Shown here: positions 44,273-52,744 of the stretch, piece by piece
Layout: every line of letters starts with the position of its first letter
How positions within the stretch are numbered: the stretch's first letter is position 1
Assembly: GCF_051859345.1 (NCBI RefSeq)
Contig: NZ_JBHYFV010000018.1
Location: forward strand, 10,856 to 74,855
DNA from: Marivita sp051859345
GTDB taxonomy: Bacteria > Pseudomonadota > Alphaproteobacteria > Rhodobacterales > Rhodobacteraceae
Direction: 5' to 3'
Length of the DNA: 64,000 nt
Notes under the pieces: generated by a model
Told to the model about the DNA's origin: nothing
Seen by the model: the letters and a program-made list of their open reading frames with translations, nothing else
The model's database searches: none
Program-made: the position numbers and the translations under genes

Positions 44273-44276
44273 TCCC

Positions 44277-45173
44277 ATGATGCGACTGCGCGCGATCTTC
44301 ACGGCAACCCTGCTGGTCCTGGCTGGTCCGGCACTGGCCAGCGATCCCTGTGCCGATTTCATCCCCCAACCCAAGCCGCAAAACGCCGGTCGCGACATTG
44401 TTGGTCAGGACATTGACCAGATCATGGATAGGGGCTTCATGACCTTTGCGGTCTACGAAGACTATCCGCCCTATAGCTGGGAAGAGATGGGCACCCCTCG
44501 GGGCATCGACATCGACATCGCCCGCATCATCGCCTCGGATATCGGTGTTGATGCACGCTTCAACTTCATCACTGCCGGTGAGAATCTTGATGCGGATCTG
44601 CGCAACCACATCTGGAAAGGCCCGGTGGTGGGCGGTGCGGTGTCCAATGTCATGCTGCGCGTGCCTTATGACAGCGCCTTCAATTGCCGCGTCGAACAAG
44701 TGGTGTTCACCGGCCAGTACATGACCGAAAGCATCGCCATCGCCTATTCCCAGGCGGACTATCCCGATGGTGGCCCGGTCCCGGCCTATTTCCGCATCGA
44801 CACGGTGGCGGTCGAGAACGACTCCATCGCCGATTTCTACCTGACTGGCTTTGCCGGCGGGCAGCTTGCCCAGGGCGTGCGCCGCTATCCAACCATGCAG
44901 GATGCGATGCAGGCTTTGGCCGATGGCGAGGTGATGGCGGCTATGGGGCCGCTGGCACAGCTTGAATTCGGGGTGGTGGACGGGATATCCATTCATCAAC
45001 CACCTCTTCCGGGGTTTGCAAAATCGAAATGGACCTTGGGAACCGGCAGTCATTTCGCGTATCGTGGCCTGAGTTACAGCGCCGATGACGCCATCCTCGC
45101 GGCCCTGTCCGACGGACGGATCGCCGCGATATTTGAAAGCTACGGGCTGACACATCAGCCGCCAGACCGATAA
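44277..45173 (+). CDS. XoxJ/MxaJ-like quinoprotein-dehydrogenase-associated periplasmic protein
   Basis: 298 aa from the first of two adjacent ATGs. Signal peptide ends GPALASD. Type II binding-protein fold (MTFAVYEDYPPYSWEEMGTPRGIDIDIARIIA), as in the family of solute-receptor-like proteins found with quinoprotein dehydrogenases. In methylotrophs XoxJ/MxaJ is thought to help dehydrogenase maturation rather than uptake. Two cysteines (DPCADF; FNCRVEQ) may pair. Linked to the c550 gene directly upstream. Confidence 0.85.
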   Translation: MMRLRAIFTATLLVLAGPALASDPCADFIPQPKPQNAGRDIVGQDIDQIMDRGFMTFAVYEDYPPYSWEEMGTPRGIDIDIARIIASDIGVDARFNFITAGENLDADLRNHIWKGPVVGGAVSNVMLRVPYDSAFNCRVEQVVFTGQYMTESIAIAYSQADYPDGGPVPAYFRIDTVAVENDSIADFYLTGFAGGQLAQGVRRYPTMQDAMQALADGEVMAAMGPLAQLEFGVVDGISIHQPPLPGFAKSKWTLGTGSHFAYRGLSYSADDAILAALSDGRIAAIFESYGLTHQPPDR

Positions 45174-45257
45174 AGTTCACATCCGTGTTAAGCCATTGGT
45201 CTTATATGCCCCTTGGGTCCGACCCCCTAGGCTGACCATCAAAGAAGGATCAAACCG

Positions 45258-45797
45258 ATGCACATGACCGATTCCCGCACAATTGCCGCCCCCCCGGAAG
45301 AGGTGTGGGCCGCGATCCTGGATCCCGAGGTGCTCAAGCAATGTGTGCCCGGATGCCAGGAAATGTCCGGATCGCCGGAAGACGGGTTCGAAGCCACCGT
45401 TGTCCAGAAGGTCGGCCCGGTGAAGGCCACCTTCAAAGGGTCCGTGACGCTGACCGACATGGTGCCCCATGAATCCCTGAAACTGTCCGGTGAAGGCAAG
45501 GGCGGCGCCGCCGGATTTGCCAAGGGCGGCGCGGATGTAAGACTGGTCCCGGTCGAAGGCGGCACCGAGCTGCACTACGAGGTAGAGGCCAAGGTCGGCG
45601 GCAAGCTGGCACAGCTGGGCAGCCGGATCATCGACGGGTTCGCCAAAAAGATGGCCGACCAGTTTTTCAGCAACTTTCAGAACGCCGTCGAAGGCGCCGG
45701 TCAGGAAGCGGGCGAAGACGCGGCCACCGCGGATGCCGAAACCGGTGACGCGGATGGCGAAAAGAAAAAGGGCTGGTTCAAGAAGCTGGTCACTTGA
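45258..45797 (+). CDS. coxG: CoxG-type SRPBCC protein
   Basis: 179 aa. Residues 1-145 form a CoxG START-like domain (DSRTIAAPPEEVWAAILDPEVLKQCVPGCQEM; FKGSVTLTDM; GSRIIDGFAKKMADQFF); the rest is an acidic Ala/Glu linker and a basic end. CoxG proteins accompany CoxSLM-type molybdenum hydroxylases and help anchor or mature them; recent work also ties the family to quinone binding. First of four genes leading to the CoxLMS set. Confidence 0.88.
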   Translation: MHMTDSRTIAAPPEEVWAAILDPEVLKQCVPGCQEMSGSPEDGFEATVVQKVGPVKATFKGSVTLTDMVPHESLKLSGEGKGGAAGFAKGGADVRLVPVEGGTELHYEVEAKVGGKLAQLGSRIIDGFAKKMADQFFSNFQNAVEGAGQEAGEDAATADAETGDADGEKKKGWFKKLVT

Positions 45798-45857
45798 TCG
45801 GCATAAGGTTCTGAAACACAATCGAAATAGAAATAGAATATCGACGGGAGGAGTTTA

Positions 45858-46343
45858 ATGACCAAGGTAACGATGACGGTAAACGGAAAATCCGTTTCCG
45901 GCGAGGTCAAGGGCAACACGCTTTTGACCGAGTTCCTGCGCGAAGATCTGCGCCTGACAGGCACCCATGTGGGCTGTGATACGTCTCAGTGTGGCGCGTG
46001 TGTGGTTCATGTGAATGGCGAGGCTGTAAAGTCCTGCACCATGTTCGCCTCCGAGGCGGATGGTTCAGAGGTCAAGACCATCGAAGGCATGGCCAATGCC
46101 GACGGCTCGCTTGGTGTGATCCAGCAGGCCTTTCAGGAACACCACGGTCTGCAATGCGGCTTCTGCACGCCGGGCATGGTGATGTCCGCTGCGGCCCTGC
46201 TCAAGGACAATCCCAAGCCGACCGAGGCCGAGGTGCGCGATTATCTTGAAGGCAACATCTGCCGCTGCACAGGATACCACAACATCGTCAAGGCGATCAT
46301 GGCCGCATCCGGTCAGGACGTCCCTGCGGTTGCGGCAGAATAA
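45858..46343 (+). CDS. coxS: Molybdenum hydroxylase small subunit, 2Fe-2S (CoxS-like)
   Basis: 161 aa. Plant-type ferredoxin cluster GCDTSQCGACVVHVNG...SCTMF and the second cluster QCGFCTPGM...CRCTGYHNI, the two [2Fe-2S] centres of the xanthine oxidase family small subunit. GGAG ribosome site before ATG at 45858. Transfers electrons from Mo centre to FAD subunit. A REP palindrome lies in the 55-bp gap before the large-subunit gene. Confidence 0.92.
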   Translation: MTKVTMTVNGKSVSGEVKGNTLLTEFLREDLRLTGTHVGCDTSQCGACVVHVNGEAVKSCTMFASEADGSEVKTIEGMANADGSLGVIQQAFQEHHGLQCGFCTPGMVMSAAALLKDNPKPTEAEVRDYLEGNICRCTGYHNIVKAIMAASGQDVPAVAAE

Positions 46344-46352
46344 GTCATAAAT

Positions 46353-46376
46353 GTAGGGTGTGTGCTTGCACGCACC
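46353..46376 (+). repeat. REP palindrome, copy 1 (between coxS and coxL)
   Basis: GTAG head followed by arms GGTGTGTGC/GCACGCACC (one mismatch) with a 2-nt loop. Same family as the five copies around the RAYT gene 7-8 kb downstream. It leaves 22 bp for the coxL ribosome site (GGGAGGA). Confidence 0.8.
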
Positions 46377-46398
46377 GCTCCAAGGGAGGAACACCACT

Positions 46399-48774
46399 AT
46401 GCCGAAGGATCATGGCATTGGCGCAAGCCCGAAGCGGCGTGAAGACGTCCGCTTTCTGACTGGTGCTGGCAATTACACGGACGATATCAACGTCTTCGGA
46501 CAGGCTTATGTCCACTTCCTGCGCTCCGATATGGCGCATGGGAAAATCAACAAGATCGACACCAGCGCGGCCGAAGCCATGCCGGGTGTCGTGCGGATCT
46601 TCACAGGCGCCGATTTCGAAGGCGTTGGCGGTCTGCCCTGCGGCTGGCAGGTGACGGACAAGCATGGTGAAGTGATGAAGGAACCGGGGCACCCGGTTCT
46701 GTGTCAGGGCAAGGTGCGCCACGTTGGCGATCCGATCGCCGCTGTTGTCGCGGACAGCCTCGAAGAGGCCCGCACCGCAGCCGAAGCGATTGTCTTTGAC
46801 ATCGAGGAACTTCCCGCCGTCGTCGACATGAACAAGGCGCTCGAATCCGGTTCCACCAAGGTGCATGACGATCTGTCGGACAACCTCTGCTATGACTGGC
46901 AGTTCGGCACCGACACCGAAACCACAGATGCAGCGTTCAAGAACGCGGCGCATGTGACGACGCTGGAACTGGTGAACAACCGCCTCGTCGCCAACCCGAT
47001 GGAACCGCGCGTCGCCGTGGGGGACTATTCCCGCGCGCGGGACGAGCACACGCTTTATACCACGTCGCAAAACCCGCATGTGATCCGTCTTTTGATGGGC
47101 GCGTTTGTTCTGGGTATCCCCGAGCACAAGCTGCGCGTCGTCGCGCCTGACGTGGGTGGCGGTTTCGGCACCAAGATCTTCCATTACGCCGAAGAGGCGT
47201 TCTGCACCTTCGCCGCAAAGGCCTGCAACCGCCCGGTCAAATGGACGTCGACCCGGTCCGAGGCGTTCATGTCCGACGCGCATGGCCGCGACCACGTCAC
47301 CAAGATCGAACTGGCGCTCGACAAGGACAACAATTTCCTTGCCGTGCGCACCGACACCAAGGCGAATATGGGCGCGTACCTGTCCACTTTCTCGTCCTCG
47401 GTGCCGACATGGCTGCATGGCACGCTGATGGCAGGCAACTACAAGACGCCGGCCGTTCAGGTGAACGTCAAAGCCGTCTTCACCAACACCGTGCCGGTCG
47501 ACGCGTACCGTGGGGCAGGTCGCCCCGAAGCGACGTTCCAGCTGGAACGCGTGATCGACATGGCCGCGCGCGAACTCAAGGTCGATCCGATCGCCCTGCG
47601 CCGTCAGAACTTCATCACGCAATTCCCCTACGCCACGCCGGTCGCCGTCGAATACGACACCGGCGACTACGAAGCGACGATGGCCAAGATGGAAGAGCTG
47701 ATGGACATTCCCGGCTTCGCCGCCCGTCGCGCCGAGTCCGAGAAAAACGGCAAGCTGCGTGGTCTTGGCATCAACTGCTTCATCGAGGCTTGCGGCATCG
47801 CACCGTCGAACCTTGTGGGCCAGCTTGGCGCCCGTGCCGGTCTTTACGACGCGGCCACCGTCCGGGTGAACGCAACCGGCTCCATCTCGGTGATGGTCGG
47901 CGCACACAGCCACGGGCAGGGGCATGAAACCGTGTTCCCGCAAGTCGTGGCTGAAATGCTGGGCATCGACGAGAGCATGATCGACATCGTGCATGGCGAC
48001 ACCTCCAAGATCCCCTTCGGCATGGGCACCTACGGCTCGCGCTCGCTGGCGGTCTGCGGATCGGCAATGGTCCGGGCGACCGAGAAGATCATCAACAAGG
48101 CCAAGAAGATCGCGGGCCACCTTCTCGAAGCGTCCGACAGCGACATCGAGCTCAAGGACGGCATGTTCAGCGTTGCCGGCACCGACAAATCGGTCGCCTG
48201 GGGGGATGTGACCCTCGCTGCCTATGTGCCGCACAATTACCCGCTTGAAGACATCGAACCGGGGCTTGAAGAAACCGCGTTCTACGATCCGGCCAACTTC
48301 ACCTACCCGGCAGGCGCCTATGCCTGCGAGGTCGAGGTTGATCCCGACACCGGCCACGTCAAGATCGAAAAATTCGTCTCGGCGGACGATTTCGGCAATG
48401 TCGTGAACCCGATGATCGTCGAAGGCCAGGTCCATGGCGGCATCGCCCAGGGCATTGGCCAGGCGCTGCTTGAAAACTGTGCCTATGACGAAAACGGCCA
48501 GCTTCTGTCGGCGTCCTACATGGACTACGCCATGCCCCGTGCGGACGACCTGCCGCACATGGCCGATTACGTCGTGGACCATTCCTGCCAGACGCCCTGC
48601 ACGCATAACCCGCTTGGCGTCAAAGGCTGTGGTGAGGCCGGGGCCATCGGCTCTCCGCCCACAGTGGTCAATGCGGTGATTGACGCGCTGCACTCGGGTG
48701 GTCACACTCATGTTTCCCATATCGATATGCCTGTGTCGCCCTCGCGCGTCTGGGCTGCGATGAACGGCCAGTAA
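46399..48774 (+). CDS. Molybdenum hydroxylase large subunit, form II CoxL type
   Basis: 791 aa from ATG at 46399 after GGGAGGA. The molybdopterin-binding large subunit: VGGGFGTKIFHYAEEAFCTF, the active-site loop AYRGAGR at residues 369-375, and C-terminal GVKGCGEAGAIGSPPTVVNAV with the conserved Glu. Form I CO dehydrogenase has AYXCSFR with the Cu-binding cysteine; AYRGAGR is the form II signature, so this is more likely an aldehyde or other hydroxylase than a true CODH. Given the alcohol dehydrogenase locus, aldehyde oxidation is a reasonable inference. Confidence 0.9.
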   Translation: MPKDHGIGASPKRREDVRFLTGAGNYTDDINVFGQAYVHFLRSDMAHGKINKIDTSAAEAMPGVVRIFTGADFEGVGGLPCGWQVTDKHGEVMKEPGHPVLCQGKVRHVGDPIAAVVADSLEEARTAAEAIVFDIEELPAVVDMNKALESGSTKVHDDLSDNLCYDWQFGTDTETTDAAFKNAAHVTTLELVNNRLVANPMEPRVAVGDYSRARDEHTLYTTSQNPHVIRLLMGAFVLGIPEHKLRVVAPDVGGGFGTKIFHYAEEAFCTFAAKACNRPVKWTSTRSEAFMSDAHGRDHVTKIELALDKDNNFLAVRTDTKANMGAYLSTFSSSVPTWLHGTLMAGNYKTPAVQVNVKAVFTNTVPVDAYRGAGRPEATFQLERVIDMAARELKVDPIALRRQNFITQFPYATPVAVEYDTGDYEATMAKMEELMDIPGFAARRAESEKNGKLRGLGINCFIEACGIAPSNLVGQLGARAGLYDAATVRVNATGSISVMVGAHSHGQGHETVFPQVVAEMLGIDESMIDIVHGDTSKIPFGMGTYGSRSLAVCGSAMVRATEKIINKAKKIAGHLLEASDSDIELKDGMFSVAGTDKSVAWGDVTLAAYVPHNYPLEDIEPGLEETAFYDPANFTYPAGAYACEVEVDPDTGHVKIEKFVSADDFGNVVNPMIVEGQVHGGIAQGIGQALLENCAYDENGQLLSASYMDYAMPRADDLPHMADYVVDHSCQTPCTHNPLGVKGCGEAGAIGSPPTVVNAVIDALHSGGHTHVSHIDMPVSPSRVWAAMNGQ

Positions 48775-48788
48775 GGAGGGCTTCAGAT

Positions 48789-49574
48789 ATGTATAGCTTT
48801 GACATCCAACGGCCCACATCCATCGCGGATGCGGTGGCAGCCCTGGCGACCGACGAAGCCCAACCACTGGGCGGTGGGCAAACGCTCATCCCGACGCTGA
48901 AGCAGCGTCTGGCAGCCCCCTCGGTGCTGGTCAGCCTGACGGCCATTGCCGAAATGAAAGGCGTCTGCACCGGCGACGACGGCGCGCTCTGCATCGGTGG
49001 TGGCACGACCCATGCCACCGTGGCCAAAGAGGCGACCGCTTATCCGGGCCTCGCGGCGCTTGCGGGCAATATCGGCGATCCGGCGGTCCGCAATCGCGGC
49101 ACCATCGGCGGCAGCCTTGCCAACAACGACCCCTCTGCCTGCTACCCGGCGGTGGCTTTGGCATCGGGCGCAACCATCGTGACCAACAACCGCTCGATTG
49201 CGGCGGATGACTACTTTCAGGGCATGTTCGCCACCGCACTGGACGAGGGTGAAATCGTCACCGAGGTCCGCTTTCCGGTGCCGGAAAAGTCCTGCTACAT
49301 GAAGTTCGAACAACCCGCCTCGCGCTTTGCTCTGGTCGGTGTGTTCGTCGCCAAATACGCCGACGGCGTGCGGGTCGCTGTCACCGGCGCGTCCGAAGAA
49401 GGTGTTTTCCGCTGGACAGAGGCCGAAGCAGCCCTGTCGGCGAATTTCTCGGCGGATGCGGTGCCTGCTGCACCTTCGGGCGATGGCATGATCTCGGATC
49501 TGCATGGCTCCGGCGCGTATCGTGCGCATCTGGTTGGGGTCATGACCAAGCGGGCAGTGGCTGGCGCAAGCTGA
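48789..49574 (+). CDS. coxM: Molybdenum hydroxylase medium subunit, FAD (CoxM-like)
   Basis: 261 aa. FAD-binding motifs LGGGQTLIPTLKQRL near residue 30 and NIGDPAVRNRGTIGGSLANNDPSA near residue 95-115, as in the xanthine oxidase family medium subunit. It completes the S-L-M order (here S, L, M). A strong terminator follows 23 bp after the stop. Confidence 0.92.
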   Translation: MYSFDIQRPTSIADAVAALATDEAQPLGGGQTLIPTLKQRLAAPSVLVSLTAIAEMKGVCTGDDGALCIGGGTTHATVAKEATAYPGLAALAGNIGDPAVRNRGTIGGSLANNDPSACYPAVALASGATIVTNNRSIAADDYFQGMFATALDEGEIVTEVRFPVPEKSCYMKFEQPASRFALVGVFVAKYADGVRVAVTGASEEGVFRWTEAEAALSANFSADAVPAAPSGDGMISDLHGSGAYRAHLVGVMTKRAVAGAS

Positions 49575-49597
49575 TCACGTTTCCCGAACAACAGATC

Positions 49598-49630
49598 AAA
49601 GCCCCGGTTATCGACCGGGGCTTTTTCTTT
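49598..49630 (+). terminator. Strong intrinsic terminator after coxM
   Basis: AAAGCCCCGGT/ACCGGGGCTTT, 11-bp stem with loop TATCG, continuing TTCTTTT. It ends the c550-XoxJ-coxG-S-L-M run. Confidence 0.88.
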
Positions 49631-49679
49631 TGCGGCTCTGCCCCAAACCCCGGGATCGTTTTGAACCAGAGAAGATCAG
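49631..49679 (-). repeat. Dispersed repeat, partial copy D
   Basis: Read on the minus strand it begins TCTTCTCTGGTTCAAAA, as copy B does, then CCCGGGGTTTGGGGCAGAGCC, as copy A does. It lies between the coxM terminator and the 3' end of apbE. Confidence 0.5.
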
Positions 49680-50548
49680 ACGGTCTGGATGTTCCCGTCG
49701 CTGTCTACAAGCGTGATGCGGTGTAGCTTTGCAGCCAGCTTGAGCCGTCGAAGCGCATTCAGATCCATGAACACCGCTGCCGTTGACAGGGCATCCGCCA
49801 TTGTGGCCGATGGCGCCTCGATGCTGACGGTGGACCAGAGCGGCAAGTCCCCACGCGGACCAAGGATATGGGTCTGATCGCCCAACACCATTGCCGCGGG
49901 GCTGGACGTGGCAATCGCCATATCACGCAGGCTGCGCGTTCCCAGGTGGCCATAGACCGGGTCTGCAAGACCAAGGGTGAACGGCCCACCGATCGCCGCC
50001 TGTTCGCCGATATTCACCAGCGCCTGAGTTGCGCCATGACCGACCAGCATATCGCGCATCACATCCGTGGCGAACCCTTGGGCGATCCCGTTGAAGGTCA
50101 GTGCCTGACCTTGTTGCAGGGTGATCGTCCGCTTGGACCAGCGCACGCGGGACCAGCCAAGCGCCTGCCGTGCGTGGTCTGTATCGCGACCCAGCGCCAG
50201 AGCCTCCCACAGGGGTTGGATGGATGGATCGAACAAGCCACCGCTGGCACGGTGCGCTGTATCGGCGCGCGCCATCAGTCTTTGCATGAGGCTGTTCGGG
50301 TTGGACAGGTGCCCCATTCTGTTCAACTGCGACAGGTCAGAGGTCGCTTTGAACAGGCTGAATGTCTGCTCTATCGTGTGAAGCAGGCGCGGAACATCCG
50401 ACAGCGCGGGCTCTGTCATCTCGCGCGGCCCGTGCAATGTCACCGACACCTCCGCCCCCAGCGCCTGACCCGACCATGTGGCAGCCCGCGCTCCGGCAGG
50501 GGCACAGGCAAAGGCGGCGGCAAGGGTGATGAAGCGGCGTCGTTTCAT
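49676..50548 (-). CDS. apbE: ApbE-type FMN transferase
   Basis: Periplasmic enzyme that attaches FMN from FAD to a Ser/Thr of target proteins. 290 aa from ATG at 50548; Tat-like start MKRRRFITLAAAFACAPAGARA. LFKATSDLSQLNRMG, TAHRASGGLFDPSIQPLWEA, FNGIAQGFATDVM and ATSSPAAMVLG...HILGPR match the family, as does the DADALSTAAVFMD-like motif (read MADALSTAAVFMD). It overlaps the NosR-like gene by 4 bp; that protein has a flavinylation motif, so it is the likely target. Confidence 0.88.
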   Translation of the reverse strand: MKRRRFITLAAAFACAPAGARAATWSGQALGAEVSVTLHGPREMTEPALSDVPRLLHTIEQTFSLFKATSDLSQLNRMGHLSNPNSLMQRLMARADTAHRASGGLFDPSIQPLWEALALGRDTDHARQALGWSRVRWSKRTITLQQGQALTFNGIAQGFATDVMRDMLVGHGATQALVNIGEQAAIGGPFTLGLADPVYGHLGTRSLRDMAIATSSPAAMVLGDQTHILGPRGDLPLWSTVSIEAPSATMADALSTAAVFMDLNALRRLKLAAKLHRITLVDSDGNIQTV

Positions 50549-52668
50549 TCGGCAGGCACCGTGTTGGGATGGCCCAGAGTGCGTGGCACGCGGCGACCGG
50601 CGCGACCTTTCAGGATCAGCGGAACACATTGCTCCGAGTCGTCATGGATGGTCACGCAATCAAGGCATTGGAAACATTCGGAATACTGAATCGCGCCTTT
50701 GGGTGTGATCGCGCCGTAGCTGCATTTGACCTTGCACAGCTGGCAGGGCGATCCACATTCCACCCGGCGCGGAATCCACCGTCGCAGGTGCAGCACGCCA
50801 CCAATCGCCATCAGCGCGCCCAACGGGCAGAGGTAGCGGCAGAAGCCTTTGAAGACAACCATGCCCAGCACCAGCCACAGTGCGGCGTAGGCGACGTAAT
50901 ACCATTCGCGCACGAAAAAGGTGGTGATAGCCGTCTTGAACGGTTCGATTTCGGCGGCCTTGTCCATGTAGGACGGCACGAAGAGCGTCACGCCGACCAG
51001 CCCGGCCAGCGCCACGTATTTCAACGACTTCAACCGCGCATCCCAAAGCGCGCTTGGCTCGATTCTTGGCAGGCGCAGCAGCCGTCCCAGATGGTGCGCA
51101 AATTCCTGCATTGCGCCGAACGGACACAGCCATCCGCAGAACAGCCCGCGCCCCCACAGCACAAAGCCGAGGATCGTCACCGCCCAGATCAAGAGCGAGA
51201 ACGGATCATAGAGCAGGAACCCGAACGATCCGCCCGCCCTCGTGGTTTGCAGCGCCGCCAGCGGTGTCACGATGGACAATTGCCCCTGTCCCCACCAGCC
51301 GATGAAGCCAAGCACCATTGCAAGGATCGTCAGGCGCACAGGTGTGAACGCCGCCAACCCCGCAAGCCAGCTTTGCGCCCCCAGCAGCACCGCCACCAAC
51401 AGCGTCAGGAATACTGCCAGCACGATCAGATCCGTTTGACGGTTCAGGATCGCCTCTTTCCATGGCGGGAGTTTCTTCACCACGACGGGGCGGGCAAAGA
51501 ACCTGTCATCCGTCACATGGCTGGCGGTCAATTGCACCGACCCGATCTCGGGCTGGAACATCCCGTGTTCGCGCACAGCCTCCACACTCATCGTCCAGTC
51601 GCGTGTCGGATCGAAGCCCAGCCGCCGGTCGGTGCGCAGGATCATCGCCACACCATCGTGCAACGCATCCGGCACGGCATCGCTCAACTCGACGAACAGA
51701 TCCGCATCGCGCAGCGCCACCGGGAACCCGTCCTGATCCGCGCCGATCCAGTCCGGCGCCGTATTGCGCACAAAATCCTCTGACACCAACCCATGCCGCC
51801 CGGTCTCGATCACCAGGATCGGCTCGTCGAAGGTCGAGATCGACATGAACCGGTCCAGGTCTTCCAGCGTATCCTCGTCCAACAGCACCCGCGCGATCGA
51901 CCTTGGCCCCACATCCGCGATCCACAGATCAAGGTAGGGCGCGTCGGGATCATCCAGCGCTTCTGCGTCGTCATCCTCCCACACCGTGCCGTCGAACAAA
52001 GCCTGCACCTCTGCATTGGTCGCCACCCGCCGCGTGATCAGCCCCTGTGTCACCAGATCATCCCACGTCAACACCTCGACATAGTCCGGGTTCGGGTACG
52101 CCGGTGGCCCCGACGCAATCCCCTGCATCTTCTCGCGCGCCACCTGCAACGCAGCCGCCAATACCGACTCGTGTGCGATTCGCACCGAGGCCGTGGCCTT
52201 GGTCACACCATCGAGATAGACCAACTGTCCGCCGCCATCGCCCGCGCCATAGGGCGTGCCAACCACGAGGGAATCACTGATCGAATGCCCGCGATACTGC
52301 TCGAAGAACGCATGGAACGGCGCCTGACCCAGACCCGACACGAAGATCGGTTCGTTATGGTCCAGAAGCTGCACATCCAGGAACCGCCCATCAAGATCCA
52401 GCACGACCAGCACGTTGATCGGCGCGCCGGAAAAGCCGGGCAGGGCGGCCATCGGCTCGGTCTGGAACACATAGCCCGCAGGCGCGCCGCCCGAGTTGAG
52501 CAATTCGTACACCCCATCCTCGGAAATCAACTCCCCAAGGCTCATCGGCGCGTAAATCTTCGCCGCGATCTCGTCCTCGGACAACACTTCTCCGACTGCG
52601 CAAACGGCGCTCACACACCACAAAACCGCGGCGAGGATGAAATGGAAGCCTCCCATGACCGCGACCAT
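50545..52668 (-). CDS. NosR-like FMN-binding 4Fe-4S membrane protein
   Basis: 707 aa. Signal/first helix, then a periplasmic FMN-binding domain with the ApbE acceptor motif DGVTKAT at residues 153-159 (Thr159 the predicted FMN site). About five membrane helices follow from residue 415 on, with CGWLCPFGAMQEF and CRYLCPLGAL, then two ferredoxin-type clusters, CGSPCQLCKVKCSYGAI and CFQCLDCVTIHDDSEQC. This is the NosR/NirI plan: electrons pass between membrane quinol and periplasm. No nos genes are present, so a role in nitrous oxide reduction is unlikely; it may serve the quinoprotein or another periplasmic redox partner. Confidence 0.88.
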   Translation of the reverse strand: MVAVMGGFHFILAAVLWCVSAVCAVGEVLSEDEIAAKIYAPMSLGELISEDGVYELLNSGGAPAGYVFQTEPMAALPGFSGAPINVLVVLDLDGRFLDVQLLDHNEPIFVSGLGQAPFHAFFEQYRGHSISDSLVVGTPYGAGDGGGQLVYLDGVTKATASVRIAHESVLAAALQVAREKMQGIASGPPAYPNPDYVEVLTWDDLVTQGLITRRVATNAEVQALFDGTVWEDDDAEALDDPDAPYLDLWIADVGPRSIARVLLDEDTLEDLDRFMSISTFDEPILVIETGRHGLVSEDFVRNTAPDWIGADQDGFPVALRDADLFVELSDAVPDALHDGVAMILRTDRRLGFDPTRDWTMSVEAVREHGMFQPEIGSVQLTASHVTDDRFFARPVVVKKLPPWKEAILNRQTDLIVLAVFLTLLVAVLLGAQSWLAGLAAFTPVRLTILAMVLGFIGWWGQGQLSIVTPLAALQTTRAGGSFGFLLYDPFSLLIWAVTILGFVLWGRGLFCGWLCPFGAMQEFAHHLGRLLRLPRIEPSALWDARLKSLKYVALAGLVGVTLFVPSYMDKAAEIEPFKTAITTFFVREWYYVAYAALWLVLGMVVFKGFCRYLCPLGALMAIGGVLHLRRWIPRRVECGSPCQLCKVKCSYGAITPKGAIQYSECFQCLDCVTIHDDSEQCVPLILKGRAGRRVPRTLGHPNTVPAE

Positions 52669-52692
52669 AAAAGCGCTGCCCGCATAGCCCTA

Positions 52693-52708
52693 TTGGACCT
52701 TCGTCCAA
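52693..52708. promoter_or_regulatory. Dyad in the NosR-like/ABC permease divergent gap
   Basis: TTGGAC-cttc-GTCCAA, perfect 6-bp arms, in a 76-bp gap between divergent starts. It could be an operator for both genes. Confidence 0.4.
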
Positions 52709-52744
52709 GAGCCACGACGCCCCGCGATCCCCTATGCTCCCCCC

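Noticed and set aside
45174..45257. tRNA gene in the gap before coxG
   Set aside because: No cloverleaf or GTTCRANNC-type T-loop sequence; likewise none seen in other gaps.
46399..48774. True aerobic CO dehydrogenase (form I)
   Set aside because: The active-site loop is AYRGAGR, without the cysteine of AYXCSFR.
46345..48867. An 840-codon open frame antisense to the CoxL-like gene
   Set aside because: It mirrors a clear molybdenum hydroxylase gene in high-GC DNA, where long antisense frames are common; its translation is His/Arg/Val-rich with no recognisable domain or ribosome site.
50545..52668. Denitrification locus with genuine NosR
   Set aside because: No nosZ, nosD, nosF, nosY or nosL in the window; neighbours belong to a quinoprotein locus.
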